Source of the DNA: Pseudomonas lurida | GTDB taxonomy: Bacteria; Pseudomonadota; Gammaproteobacteria; Pseudomonadales; Pseudomonadaceae | DNA length: 64,000 nucleotides | Reading direction: 5' to 3' | Assembly: GCF_002563895.1 (NCBI RefSeq) | Contig: NZ_PDJB01000001.1 | Location: 3,579,501 to 3,643,500, forward strand | Part shown: positions 8,774 to 17,514 of the stretch, one piece after another | Layout: every line of letters starts with the position of its first letter | Numbering within the stretch: the stretch's first letter is position 1 | The notes under the pieces: model-generated | Seen by the model: the letters and a program-made list of their open reading frames with translations, nothing else | What the model was told of the DNA's origin: nothing | The model's database searches: none | Translations under genes and position numbers: made by a program

Positions 8774-9751
8774 TCAGGCTCCATGCAGTTGCAGCACTTC
8801 ACTGCACAACCGGCGTGGCGAACGCGCGGCACGGAAGTGGCTTTCAAGGGGCAGGCCCACGGCGATCATCATGATCAATCGTTCACTGGCCGGGATGGCG
8901 CCGATGCTGCGGATCTTCTTTTCCACCGAATTGAGGATCGCCAGGTTCAGCGGGCAGGCCCCCAAACCGTTGGCGTGGCAGGCCAGCAACAGGCCCATGG
9001 AAAACAATGCACCGTCCACGTACAGCTGGTTGCGTTGGCCTGCGCCGCCCCACGCGGTAACTTCCGACGTGACCACGAACAGGTTGTCTACCGACTGCGC
9101 GAAACCGCGCGAGCCACCTTGCAGCTCAAGCAACTGCGCGATCACTGCGCGGTCCTGGTACACATGCACGCGCGACGATTGGCGGTTGCATTGCGAAGGT
9201 GACGACTGCGCCAGTTCCACCAGCGACGTGAGCAAACCCCTGTCGATCTTTCCGGCCTGGAACATGCGGCAACTTGAACGCGATTGCAGGAATGCCTTGG
9301 CGTCCGCCCCACCGCTGCCCGGCCACGGCGCGGCGTGCTTGATACCGCCCGTGCCGGGGGTGCCGTCACGTTTCAGGTGCTCCACATAGGCTTCCAGGTA
9401 AAACACGAAGTCGTCGCTGATGCCCAGGGTCCGGTGCAGGTCGAGGTAACCCTGGAATGCGCCGAGGGCCATCTCCAGGGGCAGCGCCGAATAGGTGCGG
9501 TCGTAGTCGTTGAGCATCCGGATGATGCCGTTGATCTTGTCCTTGCCGAACAGCGGCTTGGGCTCCTTGAGGGACAGGCCCTTCTCCACCGTGTGGGTTT
9601 CGATGAGGATCTTGTAGAACAGCTTCTTGTTGCGGCTTTCCAGTGGCGAGTAGCCGTTGTGGCGAATAAACGTGAGCATGTCGCGAAAAAATTCGCTGAC
9701 GAACAACATCAACTTCCATGCCTTATCCATCATGCGTTTCACCTGCTTCAT
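8774..9751 (-). CDS. Nitroreductase-family protein with N-terminal extension, in EPS operon
   Basis: About 325 residues. The C-terminal ~190 residues form an FMN-binding nitroreductase-like domain: SRSSCRMFQAGKID is the FMN-phosphate region and SSPSQCNRQSSRVHVY follows. Later come LLLACHANGLGACPLN and VGLPLES. The N-terminal ~130 residues are a helical extension not present in simple nitroreductases. ATG at 9751 overlaps the acetyltransferase stop (ATGA), placing it firmly inside the EPS operon. A flavin redox enzyme is unusual here. It might modify a sugar or lipid intermediate, or be a non-catalytic relative. No substrate can be inferred. Confidence 0.7.
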   Translation of the reverse strand: MKQVKRMMDKAWKLMLFVSEFFRDMLTFIRHNGYSPLESRNKKLFYKILIETHTVEKGLSLKEPKPLFGKDKINGIIRMLNDYDRTYSALPLEMALGAFQGYLDLHRTLGISDDFVFYLEAYVEHLKRDGTPGTGGIKHAAPWPGSGGADAKAFLQSRSSCRMFQAGKIDRGLLTSLVELAQSSPSQCNRQSSRVHVYQDRAVIAQLLELQGGSRGFAQSVDNLFVVTSEVTAWGGAGQRNQLYVDGALFSMGLLLACHANGLGACPLNLAILNSVEKKIRSIGAIPASERLIMMIAVGLPLESHFRAARSPRRLCSEVLQLHGA

Positions 9752-10299
9752 AGTGCGATGTCTCTCGGTTTGAGGGGGCGGCACGGCGCACCGACGCAAA
9801 TCATCCAGGCCGGCAGGTCGGTAGTGACCACCGACCTGGCGCCGACCACACAGCCCTCTTCCAGCACACAACCGGGATGAATGAAGCACTCGGCGGCAAC
9901 CCACACGTGGTCCTTGATCACGATGTCGCGGGTCACCAGCGGGCGCAGCAGGCTGCGGGTGTCATGGGTGCCGGTGCACAAAAAGCTGCGCTGGCTGATG
10001 GCGACCTTGGAGCCCAGTGTGATCCTCGCCATGGCGTACACATCCACGCCGTCAGCGATGGCGGTGTAGTCACCGATCTCGAGGTTCCACGGTGCCCAGA
10101 TGCTGCACGTAGGGGCGATCCGGCAGCCCACGCCGACCTTGGCGCCAAAGCGGCGCAACAACCAACTGCGCCAACCGTGCAGCATCCAGCGGGGCGTGGG
10201 ACGAAACAGCAGTTGGTAGACGATGCTCCACCACAGGCGACGGGCCTTGTTGCTGCGGGGCAAGGTGTCGACGTACTTGAGTTGGGCAAAGTCGCTCAT
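9748..10299 (-). CDS. wcaF: WcaF-like O-acetyltransferase (left-handed beta-helix)
   Basis: A 183-residue hexapeptide-repeat acetyltransferase, almost the same length as E. coli WcaF. Recognisable blocks are the N-terminal WMLHGWRSWLLRRFGAKVG, AISQRSFLCTGTHD (with a likely catalytic His) and VVGARSVVTTDLPA. It probably transfers acetyl from acetyl-CoA to a hydroxyl of the repeat-unit sugar. Start and stop overlap its neighbours by 4 bases on both sides. The family is clear. The acceptor sugar is unknown. Confidence 0.85.
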   Translation of the reverse strand: MSDFAQLKYVDTLPRSNKARRLWWSIVYQLLFRPTPRWMLHGWRSWLLRRFGAKVGVGCRIAPTCSIWAPWNLEIGDYTAIADGVDVYAMARITLGSKVAISQRSFLCTGTHDTRSLLRPLVTRDIVIKDHVWVAAECFIHPGCVLEEGCVVGARSVVTTDLPAWMICVGAPCRPLKPRDIAL

Positions 10300-11459
10300 G
10301 GCTTGAGCGCCGCCAGTTGTTCCAGCAGGTAGCGTTCGCCCACCTGCTGCAGGGCCTGGCGTCGTGCCCGCACGGCCACCCAGTCGATGGGCGCCGCGAT
10401 CAACGCGTGCACCTGCTCGGCATCGTCCGCCGGCAGGAAACGCTGGGACAATTCCAGCTTCTGCAACAGGTTGCGCACTCGCGCATTCAGCGAGGCCTTG
10501 TTGCCCGGCAAGCCCACCGCGATAAAGGGCTTTTCGAAAATGATCGCGAACACCGTCGCATGGAACGAGTTGGTCACCACATAGGCCGACTCCTTGAGCA
10601 GCTTGAGCCAGTCCTGCGGGCCGACCTGCACGGTCTCGCCAATCTGCCGCCAACGCCGGTGCGCGTTGTACGGCGAGACTATCGGCCCGGCCACATGCCG
10701 CGACAGCGCTTGCGCCACCTCGCGTACCCCCACGCCGGTGCGCAACGCGTAGCAGAACACGTGGCCGGTGCGGGTCTGGGTGGCCGTGGCGAGCAGCGCC
10801 GAATAATCACGGTGCAACAGCGTCGGGTCGGGCACGCATTGGGCCGCCAGCCCCGCGACCTGTTGCACAATGCCGACCCCACTCTCTTCGCGCACGCTGA
10901 TGGCCGACAGTTGCTTGAGCAGGCCTTCGGCTTCGGCGTGGTACTCGGGCTCCAGGTACTCCTTGCCGAAACTGGCGGCATAGGAAATGCGTCGGGTCGC
11001 TGTATCGCACTCGAACGCCAGGAAGTAAGCCGGGTCCAGGCCAGTATGGCCCGAGGGATTCCAGATCTGGTCACTCCCCGCCACCAGCAATTGCTGGCCG
11101 GCCACCGCCTGCTTGAGCTGGTCGGCTTGGGCGTAGCGCGGCTCCTGGATATTCAGGAACCGCGCCTTGAACGCCTGGAATTGCCGGGACTGGGCATTCG
11201 GCCCCAGCACTTGGGTTTTCAACGTCAGCGCCTTGAGGTACAGCGCCTTGAGATTGTTCTTGAGCTGGCGTGGGTTGAACAGTTGGCGAATCTCGCTGCC
11301 GTCTTCCACGTAGGCCGGGTGGTAGTTGATCAGGCTGACTTGCAAGCCCTGTTGTTGCAACCAGCGCTGCAAGGCATAGGCTTGCAGCACAGCACCAAAG
11401 TTCTCACTGAAGTGGTACGTCAATATCCCGGCCCTGACGGGGCGTGCAAATGCGCTCAT
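10296..11459 (-). CDS. Polysaccharide pyruvyl transferase family protein
   Basis: A 387-residue protein of the PS_pyruv_trans (CsaB/WcaK-like) superfamily, GT-B-like in fold. It is expected to add a pyruvate ketal from phosphoenolpyruvate to a sugar. Motifs include ILTYHFSENFGAVLQAYAL, LLVAGSDQIWNPSG, ISYAASFGKE, ISVREESGV and VTNSFHATVFAIIF near the C-terminus. The frame extends to 11546, but the start at 11459, overlapping the wzy stop by 4 bases, is preferred. Some relatives have other glycosyltransferase-like roles, so the pyruvylation step is inferred. Confidence 0.82.
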   Translation of the reverse strand: MSAFARPVRAGILTYHFSENFGAVLQAYALQRWLQQQGLQVSLINYHPAYVEDGSEIRQLFNPRQLKNNLKALYLKALTLKTQVLGPNAQSRQFQAFKARFLNIQEPRYAQADQLKQAVAGQQLLVAGSDQIWNPSGHTGLDPAYFLAFECDTATRRISYAASFGKEYLEPEYHAEAEGLLKQLSAISVREESGVGIVQQVAGLAAQCVPDPTLLHRDYSALLATATQTRTGHVFCYALRTGVGVREVAQALSRHVAGPIVSPYNAHRRWRQIGETVQVGPQDWLKLLKESAYVVTNSFHATVFAIIFEKPFIAVGLPGNKASLNARVRNLLQKLELSQRFLPADDAEQVHALIAAPIDWVAVRARRQALQQVGERYLLEQLAALKP

Positions 11460-12631
11460 GATCCAGCCTGTTTTAATAAGTAATGTGAAGGAACTGCCGG
11501 GCGTGCGGGTGCCGCTTTGTTGAGCAAGCCGATGAACATCGACCACACCAGCAAATAGCTGCCATCAAAGGTGGTGAAGAATTGGTAGCTGGTCTTGAAC
11601 GAGAAAATCAGCAGGATCGCCACCACTGCCAGCGACTCGGGGTGGCGCGGCAAGCCGCTGAACAGCAGGCATAACAGCGCCACGCCGACCACGCCCAGCT
11701 TGGCAGTCACTCCCCAGTAGCCGTTCTCGATATCGAACTTGGAATTCTCGAACCAGCGCTCGTCATTGGTGGGTACACCAGGGGTCAGCTGCTTGGCCAG
11801 TCCGTTGCCGAGGAACACCGTGGCGGGGTTGGCCAGGAACGATTCCTTGGCATGGGCGATCTCGAACGCCCGGGTCACGTCCTCACCCTTCTCTTCGAAC
11901 AGGTACGTGGCAAAGCGCGACACCGCCAGCGGGCTGGCATAGAACGTCAACGTCCCGAGGGCGCCGATGGCCACCACCAGCACCGCGAGGGACTTGAGCT
12001 TGCGCTGGGTAATCGCCGACAACAGGATCATCACCGCCATCGCCGCCAGGATGGTCTTGGAACCGGCCGCCAGCAGCGTGACAGCCAGGATCAGCATCAG
12101 GCCGACCATGCGCTGGCAACAGGCGTAGAAAAACAGCAGCACCGCCGAGCTGGTGGGGAACAGCATGATCCGCCCGACTTCGTCGCTGGACTTGGACGCG
12201 GCGTTGGTCAGGTCGATGCCAACCCCATACAAGCTGACCTGCAGTAACTGGCCGAGGGCGAAAATGTAGATGATTCGCTCAAGGATGCGGCGATAGTTGA
12301 AGCTATGGGCACGGGCGATTTTTTCCACGTTGGCCGCCACATAACCGTACCCGGCCAACAACAGCACGAAATAAAAAAACGGAATGCCCGAGCGCAGGAA
12401 CTGGTACAGGGAAATTTTCGCGCTGCTGCTGACCAATACCTGCAACACGCTGGAAGCCACCACCAGCGCCAGCAAGGGTAAAGCCCGGGTAAATCCTCGC
12501 GCCGCGTAGACCACGAAAGGTAGCAACAGCAGCAGCGCCAGGGGCTGCGACAGGTTGTTGCTCAACGCCAGGGGCAAGGCGAAAAACGTCAGCGGCAAGT
12601 AGAGGGTCAACCGTGCCTGGGACAACATCAT
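11456..12631 (-). CDS. wzy: O-antigen/EPS polymerase-like membrane protein (Wzy)
   Basis: A 391-residue protein dominated by about ten hydrophobic segments, with a larger polar loop around residues 245-300 before the last helices. Wzy polymerases have this topology and little sequence conservation, so the call rests on topology, size and context next to wzx and wzc. It would join repeat units in the periplasm. It overlaps wzx upstream and the pyruvyltransferase gene downstream by 4 bases each. A Wzy-like ligase is the main alternative. Confidence 0.75.
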   Translation of the reverse strand: MMLSQARLTLYLPLTFFALPLALSNNLSQPLALLLLLPFVVYAARGFTRALPLLALVVASSVLQVLVSSSAKISLYQFLRSGIPFFYFVLLLAGYGYVAANVEKIARAHSFNYRRILERIIYIFALGQLLQVSLYGVGIDLTNAASKSSDEVGRIMLFPTSSAVLLFFYACCQRMVGLMLILAVTLLAAGSKTILAAMAVMILLSAITQRKLKSLAVLVVAIGALGTLTFYASPLAVSRFATYLFEEKGEDVTRAFEIAHAKESFLANPATVFLGNGLAKQLTPGVPTNDERWFENSKFDIENGYWGVTAKLGVVGVALLCLLFSGLPRHPESLAVVAILLIFSFKTSYQFFTTFDGSYLLVWSMFIGLLNKAAPARPAVPSHYLLKQAGS

Positions 12632-13941
12632 GGGCTCACCTCCCCGACACGGATCACTCGCAGGTACACCAGCACCACCAACTCCGGCAGCGATAGCAAC
12701 AGGGAGGCGCCCAACAGCGGATCAATGCGCTCCTTGCACGCCAGCCACAACATCAAGGCCGCCGCGCTGCTCAAGGCGTAGATCAACGAGGTGCGGGTGT
12801 GGCGGTTGGTGGAAATCAGCAGCGCCGCGAGGATGAACCAGGCCACGTTCAAGATCGTGTGCGAGCCGATCAGCGCCAGGGACAACCGGTCGACCTGCAC
12901 CAGGCCATGACTCCACAGCAGGATGATCTGCGGCCCGGCCCAGATGCCGGCGGCGTACACCAGCACGCACAGGCCCAGCACCAGGGAGCTGGCGCGTTGG
13001 GTAAAACGCCGCGCTTCTTCGATTTGCCCACGCCCGGCCAGGCGCGAGATTTCCGGTGTAAGGGCATTGCTGCAGGTGATGCCCAACTGGATGATCAGCC
13101 GCATCAGGGTGCGCGCCATGGTGTACCCCACTACTACCGCCGGACCGGCGATCTGGTTGAGCACTTGCAGCCCGCCTTGCAGGGTGATCGCCTGGGCCAG
13201 CGGGATTGCCGCACTGCCCAGCGCCGGCTTCCAGATGCCGCGAAATTCTGCCCAGGAGGCCGATGCCAGGCCCAGCAGCGGCCACGGCGAAATGCGCCGC
13301 ACAAACAGGGTCACCAGCAGCAGGAACAGCACCTGGCTGAAGAACATGCCTTGGGCCAATTGCAGCTCCGAGCCACCAAGCAGCAACACGGCGATGGACA
13401 ACAGGATATCCAGGGTCCTGCGGTTGGCCATGATGAAGACCCCGCCAACGGTCCTGTCGATGGTGCGAAACCATGCGTCGATCGGCCCGCCCAACAATCG
13501 TGTGCACAGGTAACCGGACATGAACAACACCACCAGGCTGGCCTGCTCGGGCGCCAGGGTCTTGAGCTTGAGCAGCGCAACCCAATCGAGCCACTGGCCG
13601 AGGGTCAAGGCAAACAGCAGCACCAATGCGACCACCGCCAGGGTAAACGCCAACGCGGTCTGCACGCTGCGCCGCGCCCCAGGCACATCACCCTGGCTGA
13701 CGCGCAGAGTGGCGCTGGTGGCCGACGCCTGGGCCACGCCCAGGTCGAGCAGGCTGAGCATCGACGGGATACCCGTGAGCACCAGCCAATCGGCATAGCG
13801 CCCGGTACCCCAGGCATATAGGAAGAACGGCACCAGCACCAATTGCGCCGCCAGCGTCACCAATTGCGTGTAGCCGTAGCTCAGCACGTTGAGGCGAAAA
13901 CGACGCGACAACGAACGAGGCATTTCTAGCACCTTGTTCAT
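12628..13941 (-). CDS. wzx: Polysaccharide flippase (Wzx/PST family)
   Basis: A 437-residue multi-spanning protein with about 12 predicted membrane segments (for example TLAAQLVLVPFFLYAWGTG near the N-terminus), consistent with the MOP/PST flippases that move lipid-linked repeat units across the inner membrane. The motif YADWLVLTGIPSMLSLLDLG is typical of the family. The gene starts 5 bp after the wzc stop and overlaps wzy by 4 bases. The placement between the co-polymerase and polymerase genes supports a Wzx/Wzy-dependent pathway. Confidence 0.87.
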   Translation of the reverse strand: MNKVLEMPRSLSRRFRLNVLSYGYTQLVTLAAQLVLVPFFLYAWGTGRYADWLVLTGIPSMLSLLDLGVAQASATSATLRVSQGDVPGARRSVQTALAFTLAVVALVLLFALTLGQWLDWVALLKLKTLAPEQASLVVLFMSGYLCTRLLGGPIDAWFRTIDRTVGGVFIMANRRTLDILLSIAVLLLGGSELQLAQGMFFSQVLFLLLVTLFVRRISPWPLLGLASASWAEFRGIWKPALGSAAIPLAQAITLQGGLQVLNQIAGPAVVVGYTMARTLMRLIIQLGITCSNALTPEISRLAGRGQIEEARRFTQRASSLVLGLCVLVYAAGIWAGPQIILLWSHGLVQVDRLSLALIGSHTILNVAWFILAALLISTNRHTRTSLIYALSSAAALMLWLACKERIDPLLGASLLLSLPELVVLVYLRVIRVGEVSP

Positions 13942-13946
13942 GTTCG

Positions 13947-16166
13947 TCAGGCCTTGTCGGACTGATAGGCGTAGCTGTAGTAGCCATAGTCGCCATAGCC
14001 GTAACTGGCGGAACGACGTTTTTCCACGCCATTGAAGATCGCGCCCTTGAGCTCGATACCGTTCTGATGAAAGCGCCGCAGGGTCAGCTCGATTTCCTTC
14101 GCCGAGTTCACGCCGAATCGCGTCACCAACAGGCTGGTACCGGCCTGGCGCCCGACAATCGCAGCGTCGGTGACAGCCAGCAGTGGCGGCGTGTCGATGA
14201 TCACCAGGTCATAGCGTTCACTGACTTCGGCCAGCAACGCAGCAAAATTGGGGTGCATCAACAGTTCCGACGGGTTGGGCGGGATCTGCCCGCGGCCGAT
14301 GAAATCGAAACGCTCCACCGCCGTCGGGTGAATGGCCTCGTGCAGATCACAGCGTTTGACCAACAGGTCGGACAGCCCCGCTTCCACCGCCTTGCCGAGC
14401 ATCTTGTGCAGGTAGCCCTTGCGCATGTCGGCATCGATCAGCAGCACGCGCTGGCCCGATTGCGCGACGATGGCCGCCAGGTTGGCCGAAACGAACGTCT
14501 TGCCCACCTCGGGACTGGGACCGGTGATCATCAACCGATTGTTCTTGGCCTCAAGCATGGCGAAGTGCAGGCTGGTGCGCAGGCTGCGCATGGCCTCCAT
14601 GACCAGGTCATGGGGGTGATTGAGAGCCAGTAACGACGGCGCAGCCGTGCGGCCCTTGGCGGCGTTGGTTTCTTCGGCCTTCTGCAACAGGCTGAAGGGA
14701 ATCGACGCATACACCGGCAGGCCGAGTTTTTCGATGCCATCCGGGCTTTCCAGGCCACGGTTGAGCAGGCTGCGCACCAGCACCAGGCCCACCGACAGCA
14801 TGCCGCCGAGCAGCATTGCCAGCAGCACCACGATGACCTTGCGCGGCGCCACAGGCTTGGCCAGGTTGACGTCGGCGCTGTCGATCAGCCGCACGTTGCC
14901 CACGGTGCCGGCACGCATCACGTCAAGTTCTTGGGAGCGGTTGAGCAATTGGGTGTAGATCTCGGTCCCCACCTGCACATCACGGGTCAGGCTGAGCAAT
15001 TCCTGTTGGGTGCTGGGCAAGCCTTCGACACGCTTGGTCATCTGCGCCTGCTTGGCGTTGAGCTCGGCCAGTTTGGCGATCAATGCACGGTAGGCCGGGT
15101 GCTGGGGGGTGAACTTGCGGTCCATCTCCGCCTGTTGCAGCTTGAGTTCGGAGATGCCCGTGTCCAGCGCCACCACCTGGTCGAGCACCGCCTTGGCTTC
15201 GAGACTGATATCGATGGATTTGCTGCGCGTCTGGAAGCGGTTCAAGGCGTTTTCAGCCTTCTCCAGGTCACGACGCACCTGGGGCAACTGGTCATTGAGG
15301 AACGACAGGCTTTGTGCCGCTTCGGCCGAGGTACGGTCGACGTTCTGCTTCACATAGAGGTTGGAGATTTCATTCAGCGTCCGCACCGCCAGGGCCGGGC
15401 GCGTGCTTTCCAGGGACAGGCTGATGATGCCCGACTCCTTGCCGCGCTCGATGACCGTCAGCAGGTCCTGGTAGTCGGCCACTGCGTCCAGGCGTGGCTT
15501 GCGCACGATCTTGAAATGCGCACCGGAATTGGCGCGCAATACCTTGACCAACACCTCGACGCCGTCGCAAGCAAACGCCTCGCCGACGCGGCCCGAAGCG
15601 ATCTGCCCCCCCTCTTCATCAAACAGGCTATACGTCTGGGCCTCGCCGGCTACCAGTACCAGCGTAGTGCCGAGCAACGCGGTGGGCAGCGTCAAGGTGT
15701 CCAGGACCAACTGCTCCCCCCCCGTCGAGTAACGACTGAACCCAAACAGCGGCGGCGCGATATCGCCTTTGTGCTCCGGCGCATAACGCCGCGCCAGGAA
15801 GCCCCCGACTAACGGAAAATGCAGGGGGGTGATGGTGATATCGAGCCCCAGGGTGTCGACGGTCTTGCCGATGATGGTGCGCGACTTGATCAGTTCGATC
15901 TCGGTCACCGCTGGCGACTCCTTGCCCAGCAGGCTGCTGACATCGGAGAAACCGAGCATGTCGTTCTTCTTCGGCTCCACCTGGATCAACGCATTCGCCT
16001 GATACACCGGGGCCGCCAGAATGGCGTAGGCCGCGCCGATCAGCATGCAGGAGCCGGTGATGCCCGCAATCAGCCATTTGTGATCGATGAGGGTGCCGAG
16101 CATGCCGAGCACATCGATCTCGTCGCGGTGGGGGCTATCCGGGGAAGCGTTCTGGGGTGAATACAT
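13947..16166 (-). CDS. wzc: Polysaccharide co-polymerase / BY-type tyrosine autokinase (Wzc)
   Basis: An inner-membrane protein of about 739 residues controlling chain length and export through cycles of tyrosine phosphorylation. It has an N-terminal Wzz domain with a first membrane helix (LIAGITGSCMLIGAAYAIL), a long periplasmic coiled-coil region, and a second helix near VIVVLLAMLLGGMLSVG. The C-terminal kinase has Walker A (TGPSPEVGKTFVSANL), Walker A' (LLIDADMRKG) and Walker B (LVIIDTPPLL). The last 20 residues hold a tyrosine cluster (YGYGDYGYYSYAY), the usual autophosphorylation site. ATG at 16166 is chosen. An alternative start at 16193 adds nine residues, and neither has a strong ribosome site. 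Confidence 0.93.
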   Translation of the reverse strand: MYSPQNASPDSPHRDEIDVLGMLGTLIDHKWLIAGITGSCMLIGAAYAILAAPVYQANALIQVEPKKNDMLGFSDVSSLLGKESPAVTEIELIKSRTIIGKTVDTLGLDITITPLHFPLVGGFLARRYAPEHKGDIAPPLFGFSRYSTGGEQLVLDTLTLPTALLGTTLVLVAGEAQTYSLFDEEGGQIASGRVGEAFACDGVEVLVKVLRANSGAHFKIVRKPRLDAVADYQDLLTVIERGKESGIISLSLESTRPALAVRTLNEISNLYVKQNVDRTSAEAAQSLSFLNDQLPQVRRDLEKAENALNRFQTRSKSIDISLEAKAVLDQVVALDTGISELKLQQAEMDRKFTPQHPAYRALIAKLAELNAKQAQMTKRVEGLPSTQQELLSLTRDVQVGTEIYTQLLNRSQELDVMRAGTVGNVRLIDSADVNLAKPVAPRKVIVVLLAMLLGGMLSVGLVLVRSLLNRGLESPDGIEKLGLPVYASIPFSLLQKAEETNAAKGRTAAPSLLALNHPHDLVMEAMRSLRTSLHFAMLEAKNNRLMITGPSPEVGKTFVSANLAAIVAQSGQRVLLIDADMRKGYLHKMLGKAVEAGLSDLLVKRCDLHEAIHPTAVERFDFIGRGQIPPNPSELLMHPNFAALLAEVSERYDLVIIDTPPLLAVTDAAIVGRQAGTSLLVTRFGVNSAKEIELTLRRFHQNGIELKGAIFNGVEKRRSASYGYGDYGYYSYAYQSDKA

Positions 16167-16206
16167 AAATCGTGTCTTCGTCCTTGCAATCATTTAAAGA
16201 GGACCA

Positions 16207-16647
16207 TCAGCGCGCCAGGTGCTGGGCCCAGGCCTGGGCGGCTTGTTCGATCAATGCATAGGCCTGCACGAAGGCAGGCTTGCCCTGGCGATAGGGGTCG
16301 GTGATCTCGCGGTCGTGCTGCCACTTGCCGAGCAGGAACACCTTGCCCCGCGCCTCGGGGGCCAGGTTGAGTACACCGTCGATGTGCCGCTGCTCCATCA
16401 CCAGGATCAGGTCGGCCTCGCTCACCGCTTGTGCGCTGAGTTGCCGCGCCTTGTGCGCCAGGGGCACATGCCCGTGTTCCTGCAACACTTGCCCCGCCAG
16501 GGGCTCAAGTGGATGGTCACGCAATGCCGCCAGGCCGGCGGAACTCACCGTGATCCCGGCGGGAGCCAGCGCGACACCCAGTAACTGTTGCGCCGTGGGG
16601 CTGCGGCAGATATTGCCGATGCACACAATCAATATGTTTTTGAACAA
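16207..16647 (-). CDS. wzb: Low-molecular-weight protein tyrosine phosphatase (Wzb), TTG start
   Basis: A 146-residue cytoplasmic phosphatase that should dephosphorylate the neighbouring Wzc. The catalytic P-loop CIGNICRSP lies near residue 10, and the general-acid loop DPYRQG near residue 115. The best start is TTG at 16647, because a perfect GGGAGG lies 5 bases upstream and the resulting protein matches the length of E. coli Wzb. The frame can be extended to a GTG at 16671 without a ribosome site. It is the first gene of the EPS operon, with its promoter expected in 16650-16870. Confidence 0.92.
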   Translation of the reverse strand: MFKNILIVCIGNICRSPTAQQLLGVALAPAGITVSSAGLAALRDHPLEPLAGQVLQEHGHVPLAHKARQLSAQAVSEADLILVMEQRHIDGVLNLAPEARGKVFLLGKWQHDREITDPYRQGKPAFVQAYALIEQAAQAWAQHLAR

Positions 16648-16876
16648 GGCAACCTCCCACGCACCGCACACTTATTCTTCGGCAAAAGGGACGACCTTAT
16701 TAAATAACAAGCAACTAACGACCGAGTAATTATGACCACAGCTGACAAACTTAGACCATCTATCGCGCAAGACAAAAAATAACAACTACGGCATTAACTG
16801 ACTAAAAATAACATTCCAGTACTTTTCCACTTCCGCATAATAAAGTCCCGCCTGACAGGAACAATGAGGGACGATC

Positions 16877-17185
16877 ATGAACACATCAAAGTTATTGGTA
16901 GAGCGTATTGGCCTATTTCCTTCTTCGGGCAATATTCATGTTGAAGTGAATAACTCGACCCGCGTCGTCGAGCGCATGCAGGTGTTGTATGGCGATAACT
17001 CCCTGGACAGCGACGAGTCCTGCTCCGGGTTGTCGATGGTGTTTGCCGATTGGCGCTTCAAGTTGCAGGTCAGTGATGCACTGTCGGTGTGCCTGTGCGT
17101 GGAAAGTCGCGGTGACCGCCAGTTCATGCAGGTCAAGACCGCCGAACTGCTGGCGAATATCTCCAGCACCGAGGAACGGCCATGA
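16877..17185 (+). CDS. Hypothetical protein, divergent from EPS operon
   Basis: A 102-residue protein with no family I recognise and no signal peptide or membrane helix. It starts behind a GAGGGA ribosome site (ATG at 16877) and has normal GC-rich coding character, unlike the AT-rich 190 bp before it. It overlaps the next gene by 4 bases (ATGA), so the two form a small operon divergent from wzb. The AT-rich spacer from about 16660 to 16860 probably holds both promoters. Linkage suggests, but does not show, a role in EPS control. Confidence 0.7.
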   Translation: MNTSKLLVERIGLFPSSGNIHVEVNNSTRVVERMQVLYGDNSLDSDESCSGLSMVFADWRFKLQVSDALSVCLCVESRGDRQFMQVKTAELLANISSTEERP

Positions 17186-17514
17186 GCCTGTTGGACGACG
17201 TGATACGCAGCTATGCGCTGAGGAAGCTCACAGGAATGTTCGAAAGCTTCGGCGAGCCGGTGGGGCGCGCGCAGTACCGGCGCAATACCCAGGCGATCAG
17301 CCGGTGGCTGGAGCAGTTGCAGGGCAGTTCGCCGCAGCAAATCACGCATACGCTGTTCAAGCAGATGAAGGAAGCGCGGCGTCGGGGCGATGTGCGGCGC
17401 CTCAACGCGCAGACGGTGCTGCTGGAACTGATGGTGGACAGCAACCGGGCGCTGGACCTGGTGACTTACTCCGCCTTTCCATGCGCCGCGTCCAGCCGCC
17501 AGGAAGGCTCTTGA
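17182..17514 (+). CDS. Hypothetical protein, second gene of two-gene operon
   Basis: A 110-residue, basic, mainly helical protein (for example LFKQMKEARRRGDVRRLNAQ), with no recognised domain. It is coupled to the preceding gene by an ATGA overlap. Its last 49 bases overlap the end of the convergent PAP2-like gene. The final residues after about 95 may be read-through of an ancestral end, since the overlap lies in a poorly conserved tail. Function unknown. Confidence 0.65.
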   Translation: MSLLDDVIRSYALRKLTGMFESFGEPVGRAQYRRNTQAISRWLEQLQGSSPQQITHTLFKQMKEARRRGDVRRLNAQTVLLELMVDSNRALDLVTYSAFPCAASSRQEGS

